NCBI GenBank assembly: GCA_031257215.1
Contig: JAIRPC010000133.1
Coordinates: 1 to 25,912, forward strand
Direction of reading: 5' to 3'
DNA length: 25,912 nt
Source of the DNA: Eubacteriales Family XIII. Incertae Sedis bacterium
Lineage (GTDB): Bacteria > Bacillota > Clostridia > Peptostreptococcales > Anaerovoracaceae
Each line of letters starts with the position of its first letter. The stretch's first letter is position 1. The notes below the pieces were generated by a model, which saw only the letters and a list, made by a program, of their open reading frames with translations, did no database searches and was not told the DNA's origin. Shown here in pieces: positions 1-8,490 of the stretch. Position numbers and translations under genes: made by a program.

Positions 1-2
1 TG

Positions 3-143
3 GCCACCGGATGTGAGGAGGCGGTCGTACTGCGAGAGGAGGTCACCAAGTGCCGCAGCCGCGTAAGGAAGATATTGTCAGAGGGGTGTTTTCAGACTCC
101 ACTTTTCTTGACAACTCCATTGGGTATAAGTATAATAAGATAG
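3..143 (+). CDS. 3' end of an unidentified gene running in from the left edge (partial)
   Basis: Only one forward frame stays open from the window edge. It runs 46 codons to a TAG at 141-143 and encodes a charged, helix-like segment (CEEAVVLREEVTKCRSRVRK) followed by a hydrophobic tail. The first half has reasonable codon use; the second half looks less protein-like. I do not recognise the family. It could be the tail of a real gene or a chance open frame. A competing frame starting at 50 (61 codons) overlaps it and I judge that one less likely. Confidence 0.25.
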   Translation, partial: ATGCEEAVVLREEVTKCRSRVRKILSEGCFQTPLFLTTPLGISIIR

Positions 144-499
144 TTATCGCGCGTCGTGGAGCAGAAGCATTGCCCCATTGCGTTCCGCCAATTCAGTATT
201 TACGCAGTAAGGCGTGTAATGTAGGCGGGAGTTGAGTGATTGGCGGTGAAGATAGTTGTTATTGGTAACTATATAATGGTGTTATTGCTATTGTTATGAT
301 AAAATGACATTGACGAATACGGTAACCAAATTCGTTTCGTTCAGCAATATGAAGCTAGGTGTCGCGCCCACAAGCAGCGAGCACTTTATCAAAGTATTGA
401 GCGCCGTAAAACCCACCAGGGTTTCTGGAAGTTGGACAGTAATATGCTCGGCAAAATTATTCGATTAGTTAATAAAATTATCATGGAGGTAAATGCATT
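144..499 (+). other. AT-rich stretch without an intact gene; possible decayed reading frame at 246-503
   Basis: No complete gene is convincing here. One forward frame reads from a GTG at 246 through a short hydrophobic peptide (KIVVIGNYIMVLLLLL), meets tandem stops TGA-TAA at 297-302, then stays open for 66 codons to a TGA at 501-503. The second part is protein-like, basic and contains YEARCRAHKQRALYQSIERR. Its stop overlaps the start codon of the next gene as ATGA. The second part has no ATG near its beginning, so it may be a disrupted small gene. I do not recognise a family. Confidence 0.25.
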
Positions 500-1063
500 A
501 TGAAAGAATCAACAATGATTAATAAAATGGCATCTTTGGTGTTGACAATAGCATTGGTGGCGTCTTCTTCGATGGTCGCTTTTGGTACTAGCTATGATGA
601 GTGCAAGCCTGTATTTTCGGGATGGTCTGTATCGGTTGCCAAGAAAGCTAACCAAGTTATTGTGCCGGCAAAAACGATTGTCCAAAAAAGCAACAAGACC
701 AAAGACAATATACTTTACAAGGACTCAGTAAAAATAAAATACAGCGCAACCTTTAAAGGGTCTTTGCAAAATGATCTTAGTGCTTCTATATCGGCAGGCA
801 CGGGCAAGGTAAGCGGCGGGCTTGGCGCTGCCATAAACACAAAGTTTGAGTTCTCTGGCACAGTTGCGAAGGAAAGAACCGAAGCGGTCAGTGTTACCAT
901 ACGACCAAAGTATAAGCTCACAGTAACATGCACGAAAATGGGTGATAAAATTACTGGTCACGGTAAATATTATTGGGGGTTCGGGTGGGAAGCACGTAAA
1001 GGCACCATTGATTTAGGCATACCAAAATATGATGATACCGAATACAAAACCACGAAGATATAA
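500..1063 (+). CDS. Small secreted beta-rich protein, function unknown
   Basis: The 187-residue product begins with a Sec signal peptide: a short basic segment, then a hydrophobic core at about residues 10-27 and a likely cleavage near AFG-TS. The mature part is rich in Ser, Thr, Gly and Lys with alternating polar and hydrophobic residues, as in long amphipathic beta strands (about residues 85-145). It contains a Gly/Ala/Ser-rich turn (GTGKVSGGLGAAINTKFEF). This pattern faintly recalls the stem of aerolysin/ETX-MTX2-type beta pore formers, but I see no definite family motif and the mature protein is short. The start is secured by GGAGGT at 485-490. A hairpin terminator follows, so it forms its own transcription unit ahead of the exporter cassette. 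It could be a substrate of that exporter, but it has its own Sec signal. Confidence 0.75.
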   Translation: MKESTMINKMASLVLTIALVASSSMVAFGTSYDECKPVFSGWSVSVAKKANQVIVPAKTIVQKSNKTKDNILYKDSVKIKYSATFKGSLQNDLSASISAGTGKVSGGLGAAINTKFEFSGTVAKERTEAVSVTIRPKYKLTVTCTKMGDKITGHGKYYWGFGWEARKGTIDLGIPKYDDTEYKTTKI

Positions 1064-1097
1064 GTTATCCTGTAACCAATTATTGTCAACATGAAGC

Positions 1098-1153
1098 AGC
1101 CCATCTGTTTCAGCTCTGTTATAAATGACTTAAACAGGTGGGCTATCAGTTTT
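1098..1153 (+). terminator. Hairpin terminator after the small secreted protein gene
   Basis: A 13-bp stem is formed by AGCCCATCTGTTT (1098-1110) and AAACAGGTGGGCT (1132-1144) with one G-T wobble, a 21-nt loop and TTTT at 1150-1153. The stem is strong but the U tract is short, so read-through into the next operon is possible. Confidence 0.6.
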
Positions 1154-1197
1154 GTAAAGTGCTACATATTTGTGTTGCGCATTAAGGAGACAGTATA

Positions 1198-2181
1198 ATG
1201 AAAAATGTAATAGCAGTACTTATACTCATTATTGCCGCATTGCTTTTCCAGGGCTGTGCGCGCGATGGCGCAGAAAACGATGTTATCGCTTTTGCCCCAA
1301 CGACCTGTTCGCTGGAATACAAGGCAGGCGACAGCTTGGAAAAAGGGGCATTGGAATTGACTTTTTACTGCGGCAGCAACTGCTTTATCAAGGATTCATC
1401 AAAGATCGAATCAGTAGAGCTGGTCAATGACTCGTACACCGTCCCAGCAAAAGTGGACAAAATCGACATATCGGAAGTGCCTGTTGCGCAGATTGACGGC
1501 CGAGACATTTTTCTTGGCACGCTCGGCATTGGGTTTGACAGAACGAACCATGAATTGCTCGACGCAGGGATACTCATAACGCGTACCGACGGGACGCAGA
1601 TAGAGCGCTATATCGGCGACTATTCATTTGCCGTCAACAACCGCGCGGTCGGCGAGAGGGATGCATTGTTTGCGATGGTGTCGAAGGGCGTCATTGGCAG
1701 CGAGCCGGACGAAGCAAACCGGGACCGGCTAAAAATGACAGGCTTGATAATCCAGGCAGAGGCGGAGACCAAGCTGAAAATAACGGACATAGATTTTGGC
1801 ATAAGCACTGTTGGGATCAACCCAAAAGAGATACGGGTGTTCGATGCAGATACGTACAACTCCCAGATCAAGCCAAGGCTGGACGAAGGCAAGCTGGGCG
1901 AAGTGATAGAAAACGCCTACAATATCCAAACGGGGGAGGCCGCTTCGGCGTGCGATATCGACATCCCGAGCGGCGAGCAATGGATATACGTGCCTTTTGA
2001 AGTCAAAAGCGAATCTGCGCCGCCAATATTTCAGACGGCGGTGAATCTCACCTATGAGGCCGGCGGCAAATCCATGTCATATGCGATACCAGCCACACAC
2101 CTGTTTGGCCAGGCGTTTCATGATGAGGATGAGATTTTGGGTTTTTTCAACGAGGATGCGGGCAGCGGCAGCGAGGGTTGA
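1198..2181 (+). CDS. Lipoprotein of unknown function, first gene of the ABC export cassette
   Basis: The 327-residue product has a type II (lipoprotein) signal peptide with lipobox LFQGC (Cys20), so it should be anchored on the outer face of the membrane. The rest is acidic and looks all-beta, with no motif I can name. It has no transmembrane segment. The start is supported by AAGGAG at 1184-1189, eight bases before ATG. The next gene begins 3 bp after the stop, which places it firmly in one operon with a MacA/HlyD-like adaptor, an ATPase and a permease. By position it may be an extracytoplasmic partner of that exporter or an immunity/sensor lipoprotein. That role is inferred from context only. 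Confidence 0.8.
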   Translation: MKNVIAVLILIIAALLFQGCARDGAENDVIAFAPTTCSLEYKAGDSLEKGALELTFYCGSNCFIKDSSKIESVELVNDSYTVPAKVDKIDISEVPVAQIDGRDIFLGTLGIGFDRTNHELLDAGILITRTDGTQIERYIGDYSFAVNNRAVGERDALFAMVSKGVIGSEPDEANRDRLKMTGLIIQAEAETKLKITDIDFGISTVGINPKEIRVFDADTYNSQIKPRLDEGKLGEVIENAYNIQTGEAASACDIDIPSGEQWIYVPFEVKSESAPPIFQTAVNLTYEAGGKSMSYAIPATHLFGQAFHDEDEILGFFNEDAGSGSEG

Positions 2182-2184
2182 GCA

Positions 2185-3147
2185 TTGCGTATATTTAAAA
2201 CTTTCATACTGATACTTGCTATCGCAATGTTCATAGGAATAAGCGTGATTTGTTTGATAAAACTGAATTCCACTGAAACAAATTTACAGATGGACGATCT
2301 GGAATTGCCGGATATTAAATCGATCACAAACTATGTGCAGGAAGATGTCTTTGTTGATACAGTAACAAAGAGCATCGCCTACCAAGGGGTTGTATATTGC
2401 GAGGGTGATTTGGTCTATAATGTAACGATCCCCGAAAAAGGGGAAGACATCAACGTTAGTGTGGGCAGTATTGTAATGAAAGGCGACAGCCTCTCAAAGG
2501 CCTCTTCCAAATATGCAGTCCCGTTTTTCGGCAAGGTTGGTGAATTGAGCGAAAACGAAAGCGGGACAAACATTACCGTTGTAAATTATTCCCAACTGTC
2601 TATTGGCACCCAAATTGCGCAGAAAGATTTGCCCAAGGTCAAGATGGGGGATGAAATAACATTCATTTACAACGAAAAGAAGTACAGCGGATTTGTTTCA
2701 TACATCGGATATCAGGTTGTTGATGGCAAAGTTGAAATACATATAGCGTATGATGACCCAAAATGCAGGATACGGCCAGGCTCCGAAGTAAGCGTTGTTT
2801 TCATTGAAAAAGAGAAAAAGGATGTGACATGTATTGGCAAAGAAGCGCTGAAAAAAGCGACCGATTCGCTGTACTATGCCCAAATGTACGACGAGAACGG
2901 GAATATTGTCACCGTTGATGTCGAAGTGGGATTGGTCGGCGATTCGCTCATCGAGGTCTTGTCCGGGCTTGATGTAGGCGACACCGTGCTATACGAAATA
3001 CAAAACGAAAAGGGCGAAAGCGCAAACAGCGGAGAGCCGATGGGGCAATCTGATACAGGAACGAATATGGAGCCGATAAATCCGGGCTTGTTTGCCACGA
3101 AGCCTGCGGTGGATATTGAAACTCATGAATCCGAGGGCAGGGGTTGA
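2185..3147 (+). CDS. MacA/HlyD-like membrane-fusion (adaptor) protein
   Basis: The 320-residue product has one N-terminal membrane anchor (about residues 5-27) and a beta-rich extracytoplasmic part. A GxVxxxxLSxG-like stretch near residues 110-150 and a terminal beta domain with the pattern VEVGLVGDSLIEVLSGLDVGD, typical of the membrane-proximal domain of RND/MacA adaptors, support the call. There is no long alpha-helical hairpin, which fits a Gram-positive cell with no TolC to reach. The start is TTG at 2185, preceded by an AGGG at 2174-2177 and only 3 bp after the lipoprotein stop. The C-terminal tail is low-complexity. It should connect the ATPase/permease pair to a substrate on the outer face. 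Confidence 0.72.
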   Translation: MRIFKTFILILAIAMFIGISVICLIKLNSTETNLQMDDLELPDIKSITNYVQEDVFVDTVTKSIAYQGVVYCEGDLVYNVTIPEKGEDINVSVGSIVMKGDSLSKASSKYAVPFFGKVGELSENESGTNITVVNYSQLSIGTQIAQKDLPKVKMGDEITFIYNEKKYSGFVSYIGYQVVDGKVEIHIAYDDPKCRIRPGSEVSVVFIEKEKKDVTCIGKEALKKATDSLYYAQMYDENGNIVTVDVEVGLVGDSLIEVLSGLDVGDTVLYEIQNEKGESANSGEPMGQSDTGTNMEPINPGLFATKPAVDIETHESEGRG

Positions 3148-3166
3148 CGCTTACACCTATTTAATC

Positions 3167-3847
3167 ATGCAAAATGAATTATTGATAGAGTTAATAAATA
3201 TTGTGAAATCGTATGACGGAAAGAGAAACATCCTCAACGGCTTGAATTTCTCATTGCAGCGAGGCGATTTCGTTGCAATTTTAGGCGAATCAGGGGTTGG
3301 CAAAAGCACGTTGCTTAATATTGTCGGCCTATTTGATGGATTTGACTCAGGCAAATACTATCTGGGCGGATTTGATGTCACAAAAAACCATGACGAGGAA
3401 AATGCCCTTGTCCGGAACCGCTATTTTGGATTTGTGTTTCAGCTATACCATTTGATACCCAATATTACGGTGGAACAGAATATCACCATGCCTTTTCTGT
3501 ACGCATCGGCGGTTTCTTCATATGAAGTAATGAGATGGAAGATGGGGATCTCAAAAAAATTGCGGATTGACAATTTGTTGGGTTCCAAAGTCGATATGCT
3601 GTCTGGCGGGGAAAAGCAGAGGGTGGCAATAGCCCGTTCGCTGTTACTGTCTCCACAAATACTGATTGCCGATGAGCCTACGGGGAGCTTGGATGACAAT
3701 AACGCGGAAATTGTTATTGACATATTTGGGGAATACAAAAACCAAGGGCATAGCATCATTCTGGTCACGCACAACAAGCAGATAGCGGAGTGCGCAGATA
3801 AGGTCTATTCCATTAAAGACGGGGTTCTTGTCAATGCGAATGAATAA
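3167..3847 (+). CDS. ABC transporter ATPase, MacB/LolD type
   Basis: The 226-residue cytoplasmic ATPase has every motif: Walker A GESGVGKST (40-48), Q-loop Gln92, signature LSGGEKQ (145-151), Walker B ILIADEP (165-171) and the switch His202. The PTGSLD sequence after Walker B is typical of the MacB/LolD/FtsE lipoprotein and peptide exporter group. I place the start at ATG 3167 because the fold begins right there (ELLIELINIVKSY). An in-frame ATG at 3125 and a TTG at 3092 would add 14 or 25 residues and overlap the adaptor gene. It overlaps the permease gene by 14 bp. It powers the permease encoded next. Confidence 0.93.
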   Translation: MQNELLIELINIVKSYDGKRNILNGLNFSLQRGDFVAILGESGVGKSTLLNIVGLFDGFDSGKYYLGGFDVTKNHDEENALVRNRYFGFVFQLYHLIPNITVEQNITMPFLYASAVSSYEVMRWKMGISKKLRIDNLLGSKVDMLSGGEKQRVAIARSLLLSPQILIADEPTGSLDDNNAEIVIDIFGEYKNQGHSIILVTHNKQIAECADKVYSIKDGVLVNANE

Positions 3848-5090
3848 ATTCATATTATATATCAATAACTGCCTTATGATGGTCTTGTCCAATAGGTTGA
3901 GGCTAAAACTTTCCATTATGGGCGTCATTGTTGCAACGGTTATATTGCTTGCGGGCATGGTTTCAATAAATGCGTTTGTAAGCAAGCAGTACGAAAAATA
4001 TCAGCGCTTCGACAAAGATGTTGCCGTTCTGACTGGGAGTATTAACGGCAACTTTATTGATAGCCTAAAAAGCACTTTCCCGGAGGCGGTGATGGCGCTA
4101 TATTCGGACCAAGGTTCGCTTGAACCATACAGCGGAGGGGATAGCTCTCCGTATTCGATCCTGCCAATGGTTCATGGCGTTTCAAGCTCATTCCTGTCGC
4201 TTCCGCTGCCGTTTGATACTGACTGCGCATACACAGCCACAATAGTTTCGGGAAGAGACATCTCCCAAAGCGACATTGTCAACAAGAGAAAGGTGGTTGT
4301 AATAAGCGAGTTCACTTCGAGGATATTTTTTGGCGAGGACAACCCTGTCGGAAAGACCATTCCAGTCAAGCTGCTGTCCAGCGACTCAGTTGAAGAATAC
4401 AAGGTGATCGGCGTGTATGGCAATACGCCTGCTGAACGCGAAGCAATAATCAATATGATGACCAACAATGACCCCGGGTTCAATGTAAAAGTTGATTTCT
4501 ATGTCCCATATACGCTGTTCAGTTCAAGCCAGGAAAAAAACATCAGCACAGTAGTGTTTTATTCGCCGCAAAACAGGTTTAGTGTTGTCGAAAAGGCTAT
4601 CGACATTCTGATCAAGCCTTATAATGGCAACATCGTATTGTATACATACAATAATAGGATCCAATTGGTGGAGAATGCACAGCAGAGCATGAACATTGCG
4701 TTGGCGTTTATAGCCATTTTCATTATTGTAGTTTCCGGGCTTAATATGCTCAATTGCTTGTTTTTTTCCATAAAAGAGAGGATAGGCGAAATAGGCATCC
4801 GTAAAGCTATCGGCGCAACCAAAATATCCATAATGGTTCAATTCATTTTTGAGAGCATGTTGATAACAATGGTGGGCGTTATTATCGGCATTGGAATCGT
4901 GACATTTCTTTTTATCGTCCTGTCGGCATTTTCGATTGAGATATTCCGCGCACAGATTGTCTTTGCCATCAGCAAGGAGATGATATTGTCAACGATCATT
5001 GTTTTGTTGCTGCAAGGGGTTTTGTTTAGTATAATACCCGCGAGATATGCTGCAAACATAAAAATCGTGAATGCGCTTAGATTTGATTGA
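3834..5090 (+). CDS. MacB-like ABC transporter permease
   Basis: About 418 residues with the MacB/FtsX topology: one N-terminal helix (about 26-46), a large extracytoplasmic domain (about 50-280, the MacB core domain), and three C-terminal helices (about 283-310, 335-360, 378-400). The conserved cytoplasmic coupling segment IGEIGIRKAIGATK is present between the last helices. I choose ATG 3834, nine bases after a GGGG at 3821-3824; TTG 3828 and ATG 3840 are alternatives. It works as a dimer with the ATPase and, with the adaptor, forms a mechanotransmission-type exporter of peptides, antibiotics or lipoproteins. The substrate is not evident. It is the last gene of the cassette; the next gene is convergent. 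Confidence 0.9.
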   Translation: MRMNKFILYINNCLMMVLSNRLRLKLSIMGVIVATVILLAGMVSINAFVSKQYEKYQRFDKDVAVLTGSINGNFIDSLKSTFPEAVMALYSDQGSLEPYSGGDSSPYSILPMVHGVSSSFLSLPLPFDTDCAYTATIVSGRDISQSDIVNKRKVVVISEFTSRIFFGEDNPVGKTIPVKLLSSDSVEEYKVIGVYGNTPAEREAIINMMTNNDPGFNVKVDFYVPYTLFSSSQEKNISTVVFYSPQNRFSVVEKAIDILIKPYNGNIVLYTYNNRIQLVENAQQSMNIALAFIAIFIIVVSGLNMLNCLFFSIKERIGEIGIRKAIGATKISIMVQFIFESMLITMVGVIIGIGIVTFLFIVLSAFSIEIFRAQIVFAISKEMILSTIIVLLLQGVLFSIIPARYAANIKIVNALRFD

Positions 5091-5111
5091 TATCATGTGG
5101 TGACAGCGCGA

Positions 5112-5134
5112 GCGCAGCCCGCCATTGGCTGTGC
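5112..5134. terminator. Weak hairpin between convergent operons
   Basis: GCGCAGCC (5112-5119) pairs with GGCTGTGC (5127-5134), an 8-bp stem with one wobble in the 48-bp gap where the two convergent operons meet. No clear U run follows on the + strand, so this is only a candidate bidirectional terminator. Confidence 0.3.
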
Positions 5135-5138
5135 GGCT

Positions 5139-6887
5139 CTACCGCGATTTTTCCCAATAGTCTATCTGCTTGCCTGCTTCGTTGTAGGCGGTGGTCGATA
5201 GCTTGGTTGGCGTTATCTCTATGTCGTGGTAGCCTTTGATGCCGCCCATCTCGAACGCCGCTATCTGCTCTGAGAACGTGCCGCTCTCGTAGCTTTTGGC
5301 GCTGGCGTTGCCCATTATCTCCACCATGCCTTTTGCCGCGTCCACTGTATTGCCGCCCGCGTCCAGCGGGAAGGTCCTCATGATTTCGTGCTGATGACCG
5401 CAGAGTATCAGGTCCACACCGTTCCTCTCGAATATCGGCAGCCACCTCTCCTTGAAGCCTGTGGCGGTGTTGTCGCCCTCGACGGGGAACGGCGGCTGGT
5501 GCGTCATGACTATCTTCCACGGCTTGTCCGTCCGCGCCAGGTCGCGTTCTATCCAGCTGTCTATCTCGCCCGCGATCCGCGCGTTCTCGGCTTCGTCGTC
5601 AGAGTAGCCCTCGGCGGGGTTCAGGTAGTTCGCCGCCAGCGAAACGACGTGCGCGCTGCCGTAGTCGAACGAATAATACAGCTCCTTGTAGCCCTCGGGC
5701 CCGTTCTCGGGCAGCTCGAATACGTCTAGATATTTCTCTGGCTTTCTGTCGCCCTCTTTGGCGTATGGCGTGAATTCGTGGTTGCCTGGCGTGGTGAAAA
5801 GAGGAAGCCCGCCGAGCGAGCCTGTCAGCATATCCGTCAGCGCGTCCCATTCCTCTGGCGAGTCTCCCGTGTTGCCGAGGTCGCCGCATTGCAGCGCTAG
5901 GTCGGCCTTGGGATGCGCCGCCGCCGCGCCGCCGATCAGGCGGCCTGTGTCGCCGTATTCGGAAAGGCTGCTCTCCGTCTGCATGTCGCCGAAGAAAAGA
6001 AACTCGGAGCGTTTTGCCTTATCGCTTTCGCCCCTGAAACTTATCTGTGACACGTTCTCGTAGATGTCGCCTGTGGTTTCTATATAGCTGATGGTCTGCC
6101 GTTTCACGGAGAAGCGGCCTTTGCCGTCGGTCAGAAACCGTTCGCCGCTGCCCGTGGTTATCTCGAATGACGCGCCGCCGTAGCCGTCGTACACGTCCGC
6201 GAGCGCTACGGAAAGCTCCCGCGTGTAGACCTCGGACGAGAGCTTGCCGCCGCCCGCGCTGTCGCTCGCCGCGCCGCCGCCCTGGCTATCGTCCGCGCTC
6301 CCGCCCGTGTCCGCCTTGCCCTCCAAATGATAGTTCAGGAGCATGGGCGAGGTGAGTAGCTTCCCGAACGGAACCACCTCCCGCGTCCCGTCAGGCTTCA
6401 CGATATTCAGCCCCGTCCTGCCGCATTCCGACACCACTATGATCCTGTCAATGTCCTGCGCGTTCGCGCTGATGGGGTGTTCTGGCGCTACTATCGTCCA
6501 GCCGTTCGTGCCGCTGAATTTGACGAACGCTTTCTCCGCGCCCGCCCACGCGAGCTTAACGGCGAAGCCGTCGCCTGACGACATGATCCACAGCTCGCGG
6601 GGTGTGCCGGACAGCCCCGCCTGGCCGACGAACTCTGTCAATGGCGTCCCCTCGAAGCCCTTGTCCCCAGGCATGGCGCTGTCGTTCGCCGTGGGCGTTC
6701 CCGTCTTGAACGAAACGTATTTCAGCACGTCGCCCTCTATCTGGATGAACCTCTGCGGTGTGGCTTCGCCCGATACGCCGTCAGTCGCGCCTGTCTGGCA
6801 GGCCGAGAGCGAAAGCGCCGCGCAAATCAGCGCGGCGAGGAGGATGGCGGTTATTTTGTTTTTGGGGTTTGTTTTCATGATGCTCAC
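5139..6887 (-). CDS. Lipoprotein metallophosphoesterase with N-terminal oxidoreductase-fold-like domain
   Basis: The 582-residue product has a lipobox LSLSAC (Cys30), so it sits outside the cell on the membrane. Residues about 45-155 resemble the SUOX/molybdopterin-binding-like domain also seen in three other proteins of this window, ending in IDRIIVVSECG. A Gly/Ser/Ala linker follows (195-217) and then a beta domain (220-290). The catalytic calcineurin-like/purple-acid-phosphatase-like domain occupies about 293-560, with GDMQ (Asp301), GDLGNTG (Asp336, Asn339), GNHE (Asn369-His370), MTHQPP (His463) and GHQHE (His498, His500). All expected metal ligands are present except that the first DxH-type motif reads GDMQ, as in purple acid phosphatases. 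It is the last gene of the operon, 4 bp after the preceding stop. The start is GTG 6887 or ATG 6878. A phosphomonoester or phosphodiester substrate outside the cell is likely. Confidence 0.85.
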   Translation of the reverse strand: MSIMKTNPKNKITAILLAALICAALSLSACQTGATDGVSGEATPQRFIQIEGDVLKYVSFKTGTPTANDSAMPGDKGFEGTPLTEFVGQAGLSGTPRELWIMSSGDGFAVKLAWAGAEKAFVKFSGTNGWTIVAPEHPISANAQDIDRIIVVSECGRTGLNIVKPDGTREVVPFGKLLTSPMLLNYHLEGKADTGGSADDSQGGGAASDSAGGGKLSSEVYTRELSVALADVYDGYGGASFEITTGSGERFLTDGKGRFSVKRQTISYIETTGDIYENVSQISFRGESDKAKRSEFLFFGDMQTESSLSEYGDTGRLIGGAAAAHPKADLALQCGDLGNTGDSPEEWDALTDMLTGSLGGLPLFTTPGNHEFTPYAKEGDRKPEKYLDVFELPENGPEGYKELYYSFDYGSAHVVSLAANYLNPAEGYSDDEAENARIAGEIDSWIERDLARTDKPWKIVMTHQPPFPVEGDNTATGFKERWLPIFERNGVDLILCGHQHEIMRTFPLDAGGNTVDAAKGMVEIMGNASAKSYESGTFSEQIAAFEMGGIKGYHDIEITPTKLSTTAYNEAGKQIDYWEKSR

Positions 6888-6891
6888 ACCA

Positions 6892-7995
6892 TCAGCTTGC
6901 CTTTACTACCTCTATGGAAACCACTCCCATTACTGGGTCTAGGTCTTTTGAATAGAAGCTCCACTCGCCTTTGCCGTCGTTCGCGAAGACGCCTTTCACC
7001 ATGTCGTGCTCGCCTAGCAGGGCTGTGTTGCCGTCCTTGTCTGTCAGCTGGAACAGGCCGTTACGGTCCAGCCCCTGATCCTTCACCACGTCCGAGAAGC
7101 CTACGCCCTCCTTGCCCGCCGCGGATTTCTTGTCCCATAGCTCCGCGCCGCGCGAGAGCGAAACGTACAGCGACTTGCCCGTGCGTATCGTCACTATGCC
7201 GTTCAGGTTCATGCCCTCCGGCAGCTCGGGCGAGCAGAACTGCGGCGTGTTTTCGCCAGTGTATTTAATGTAGCCTTTCAGGAAATTCTCTATCGTCTCG
7301 TTTTTTTTCAGCCCGTCGAACGCCGCCATGAACACCTTGCCGCTCTCGCCGCCATCCAAGCCGCCGTATTTCGAAAGCAAATCCACCGTGCTGACTATGT
7401 AGCCGCCCTCCTCCTTGCTCTGCTTCCCTTTCAGCGCGGGCAGGGCGTTGTCGAGAAACACGACCTTGTTCGTCAGGGCTTCCCCCGTGCCTGTTTCAAA
7501 CTCTATCTTGTTCACCATGCGCGCCCAGTACATGGCGCGTTCTCCTACCACTATCGAGCGCAGGGGCGCGGTGTCCTTCGCGAACGCATTGTTGCCGTCC
7601 ATGTAGGCGAGAACCACCTCGCGCTTGGCCAGTATCTCCTTCGGCACAGCTATCGAGTAGCCGTCCGTGGAGCTGAAACGCACGGACGAAAAATCCGCGA
7701 GCTGCTTGCCGCCGCCGAATTTTTCAAGGAATGTCGCCAGGGTCGGGCCGACCGCCGTTATCTTCACTATGTCGCCGTTCGAGCGCGTCGCTTCCGTTTT
7801 TTTGGATACGGCGTCTAGCTTCGACAGCTCGTCTATCGAAACCGTGAAGCCCTCGCCCAGCCCCTCGACCGCCACCGTGTCGTCCAGGTACGAGAGCGAT
7901 GAGGGGTCGGGGCTTCCGCACCCAGCGGCCGCGAAGAAGACCGACGCGCACAACAGCGCCACAACAACGGCTTTCAGTTTTTTCTTACCATTCAT
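6892..7995 (-). CDS. Lipoprotein with two molybdopterin-oxidoreductase-like domains
   Basis: 367 residues from ATG 7995, chosen because AAGGTGG lies just upstream and a normal lipoprotein signal then begins at residue 1; lipobox AAGC with Cys26. A longer TTG start at 8034 is unlikely. The first domain (about 40-165) has the pattern found in sulfite-oxidase-fold proteins: an opening beta segment, TLATFLEKFGGG (the 'site of substrate' helix), SSTDGYSIAVP, AYMDGNN, and a closing strand. The second half (about 230-365) appears to repeat it (GVGFSDVVKDQGL ... FQLTDKDGNTALL ... GVVSIEVV). I see no conserved cofactor-binding Cys motif, so it probably does not carry molybdopterin. It lies between the ExbD-like gene and the phosphoesterase, in one operon. 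Ligand binding at the membrane surface is the most likely role; this is inference. Confidence 0.78.
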   Translation of the reverse strand: MNGKKKLKAVVVALLCASVFFAAAGCGSPDPSSLSYLDDTVAVEGLGEGFTVSIDELSKLDAVSKKTEATRSNGDIVKITAVGPTLATFLEKFGGGKQLADFSSVRFSSTDGYSIAVPKEILAKREVVLAYMDGNNAFAKDTAPLRSIVVGERAMYWARMVNKIEFETGTGEALTNKVVFLDNALPALKGKQSKEEGGYIVSTVDLLSKYGGLDGGESGKVFMAAFDGLKKNETIENFLKGYIKYTGENTPQFCSPELPEGMNLNGIVTIRTGKSLYVSLSRGAELWDKKSAAGKEGVGFSDVVKDQGLDRNGLFQLTDKDGNTALLGEHDMVKGVFANDGKGEWSFYSKDLDPVMGVVSIEVVKAS

Positions 7996-8049
7996 ATCTA
8001 CCACCTTGATTTCGCCTGACAATATTGTTCCCAAAAGCGTTCCCGCGGA

Positions 8050-8490
8050 TCAATTGCTGCCGCTCTGCGCCGCGCCCTGTCCGCTATCGCCCTGAGCCGC
8101 CTCCTGCCCGGCGCTGCCTGCCGCCGCGCCGTCCGTGCCGCTCTGCGCCGGCAGCTCCTGCTGCCCGCCGCCCTCCGTCGCGAGGTACATCTTGCCCGTC
8201 GCGGGGTCTTGATAGACCGCGCCCAGCCGCTGATACTGCCCCGTGCCGTCTATGGCGTTCTTGATTTCGTCCGAGATGGCGTCGCTCTCCATCTCCTGCA
8301 CCTGCTGCCCCTGGTTGATGGGCGTGTACTCGTAGTTCTGTATATCCACGTTCCAATAGATGACTATCGAAAGCATGAGCCCGCACGCGAACACGAGCAT
8401 GGCGTCCACTATATTGATAGCGCCCTCCATAGGGCTGAAATCGTCGTCGTCAAAATATTTTCTGTCGTTTCTAAGACTGCTGCGCAACAT
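8050..8490 (-). CDS. DUF2149-like / ExbD-like single-helix membrane protein
   Basis: About 146 residues. A short acidic cytoplasmic N-terminus (KYFDDDDFSPMEG) leads into one membrane helix (about 25-47) that begins NIVDAMLVFACGLML. A buried Asp29 at the start of the only helix is the hallmark of ExbD/TolR/MotB-type proton-channel partners, and the PMEG-N-D-MLVFACGL signature matches my recollection of the DUF2149 family. The C-terminal third is a disordered Gly/Gln/Ser/Ala-rich tail. The ExbB/TolQ-like gene lies directly upstream in the operon. The start is ATG 8490, ten bases after AAGGA; TTG 8496 is an alternative. It probably forms a proton-driven complex with the ExbB-like protein. Confidence 0.8.
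   Translation of the reverse strand: MLRSSLRNDRKYFDDDDFSPMEGAINIVDAMLVFACGLMLSIVIYWNVDIQNYEYTPINQGQQVQEMESDAISDEIKNAIDGTGQYQRLGAVYQDPATGKMYLATEGGGQQELPAQSGTDGAAAGSAGQEAAQGDSGQGAAQSGSN

Noticed and set aside
50..235. 61-codon frame near the left edge
   Set aside because: No ribosome site, no recognisable features and it overlaps a frame open to the window edge.
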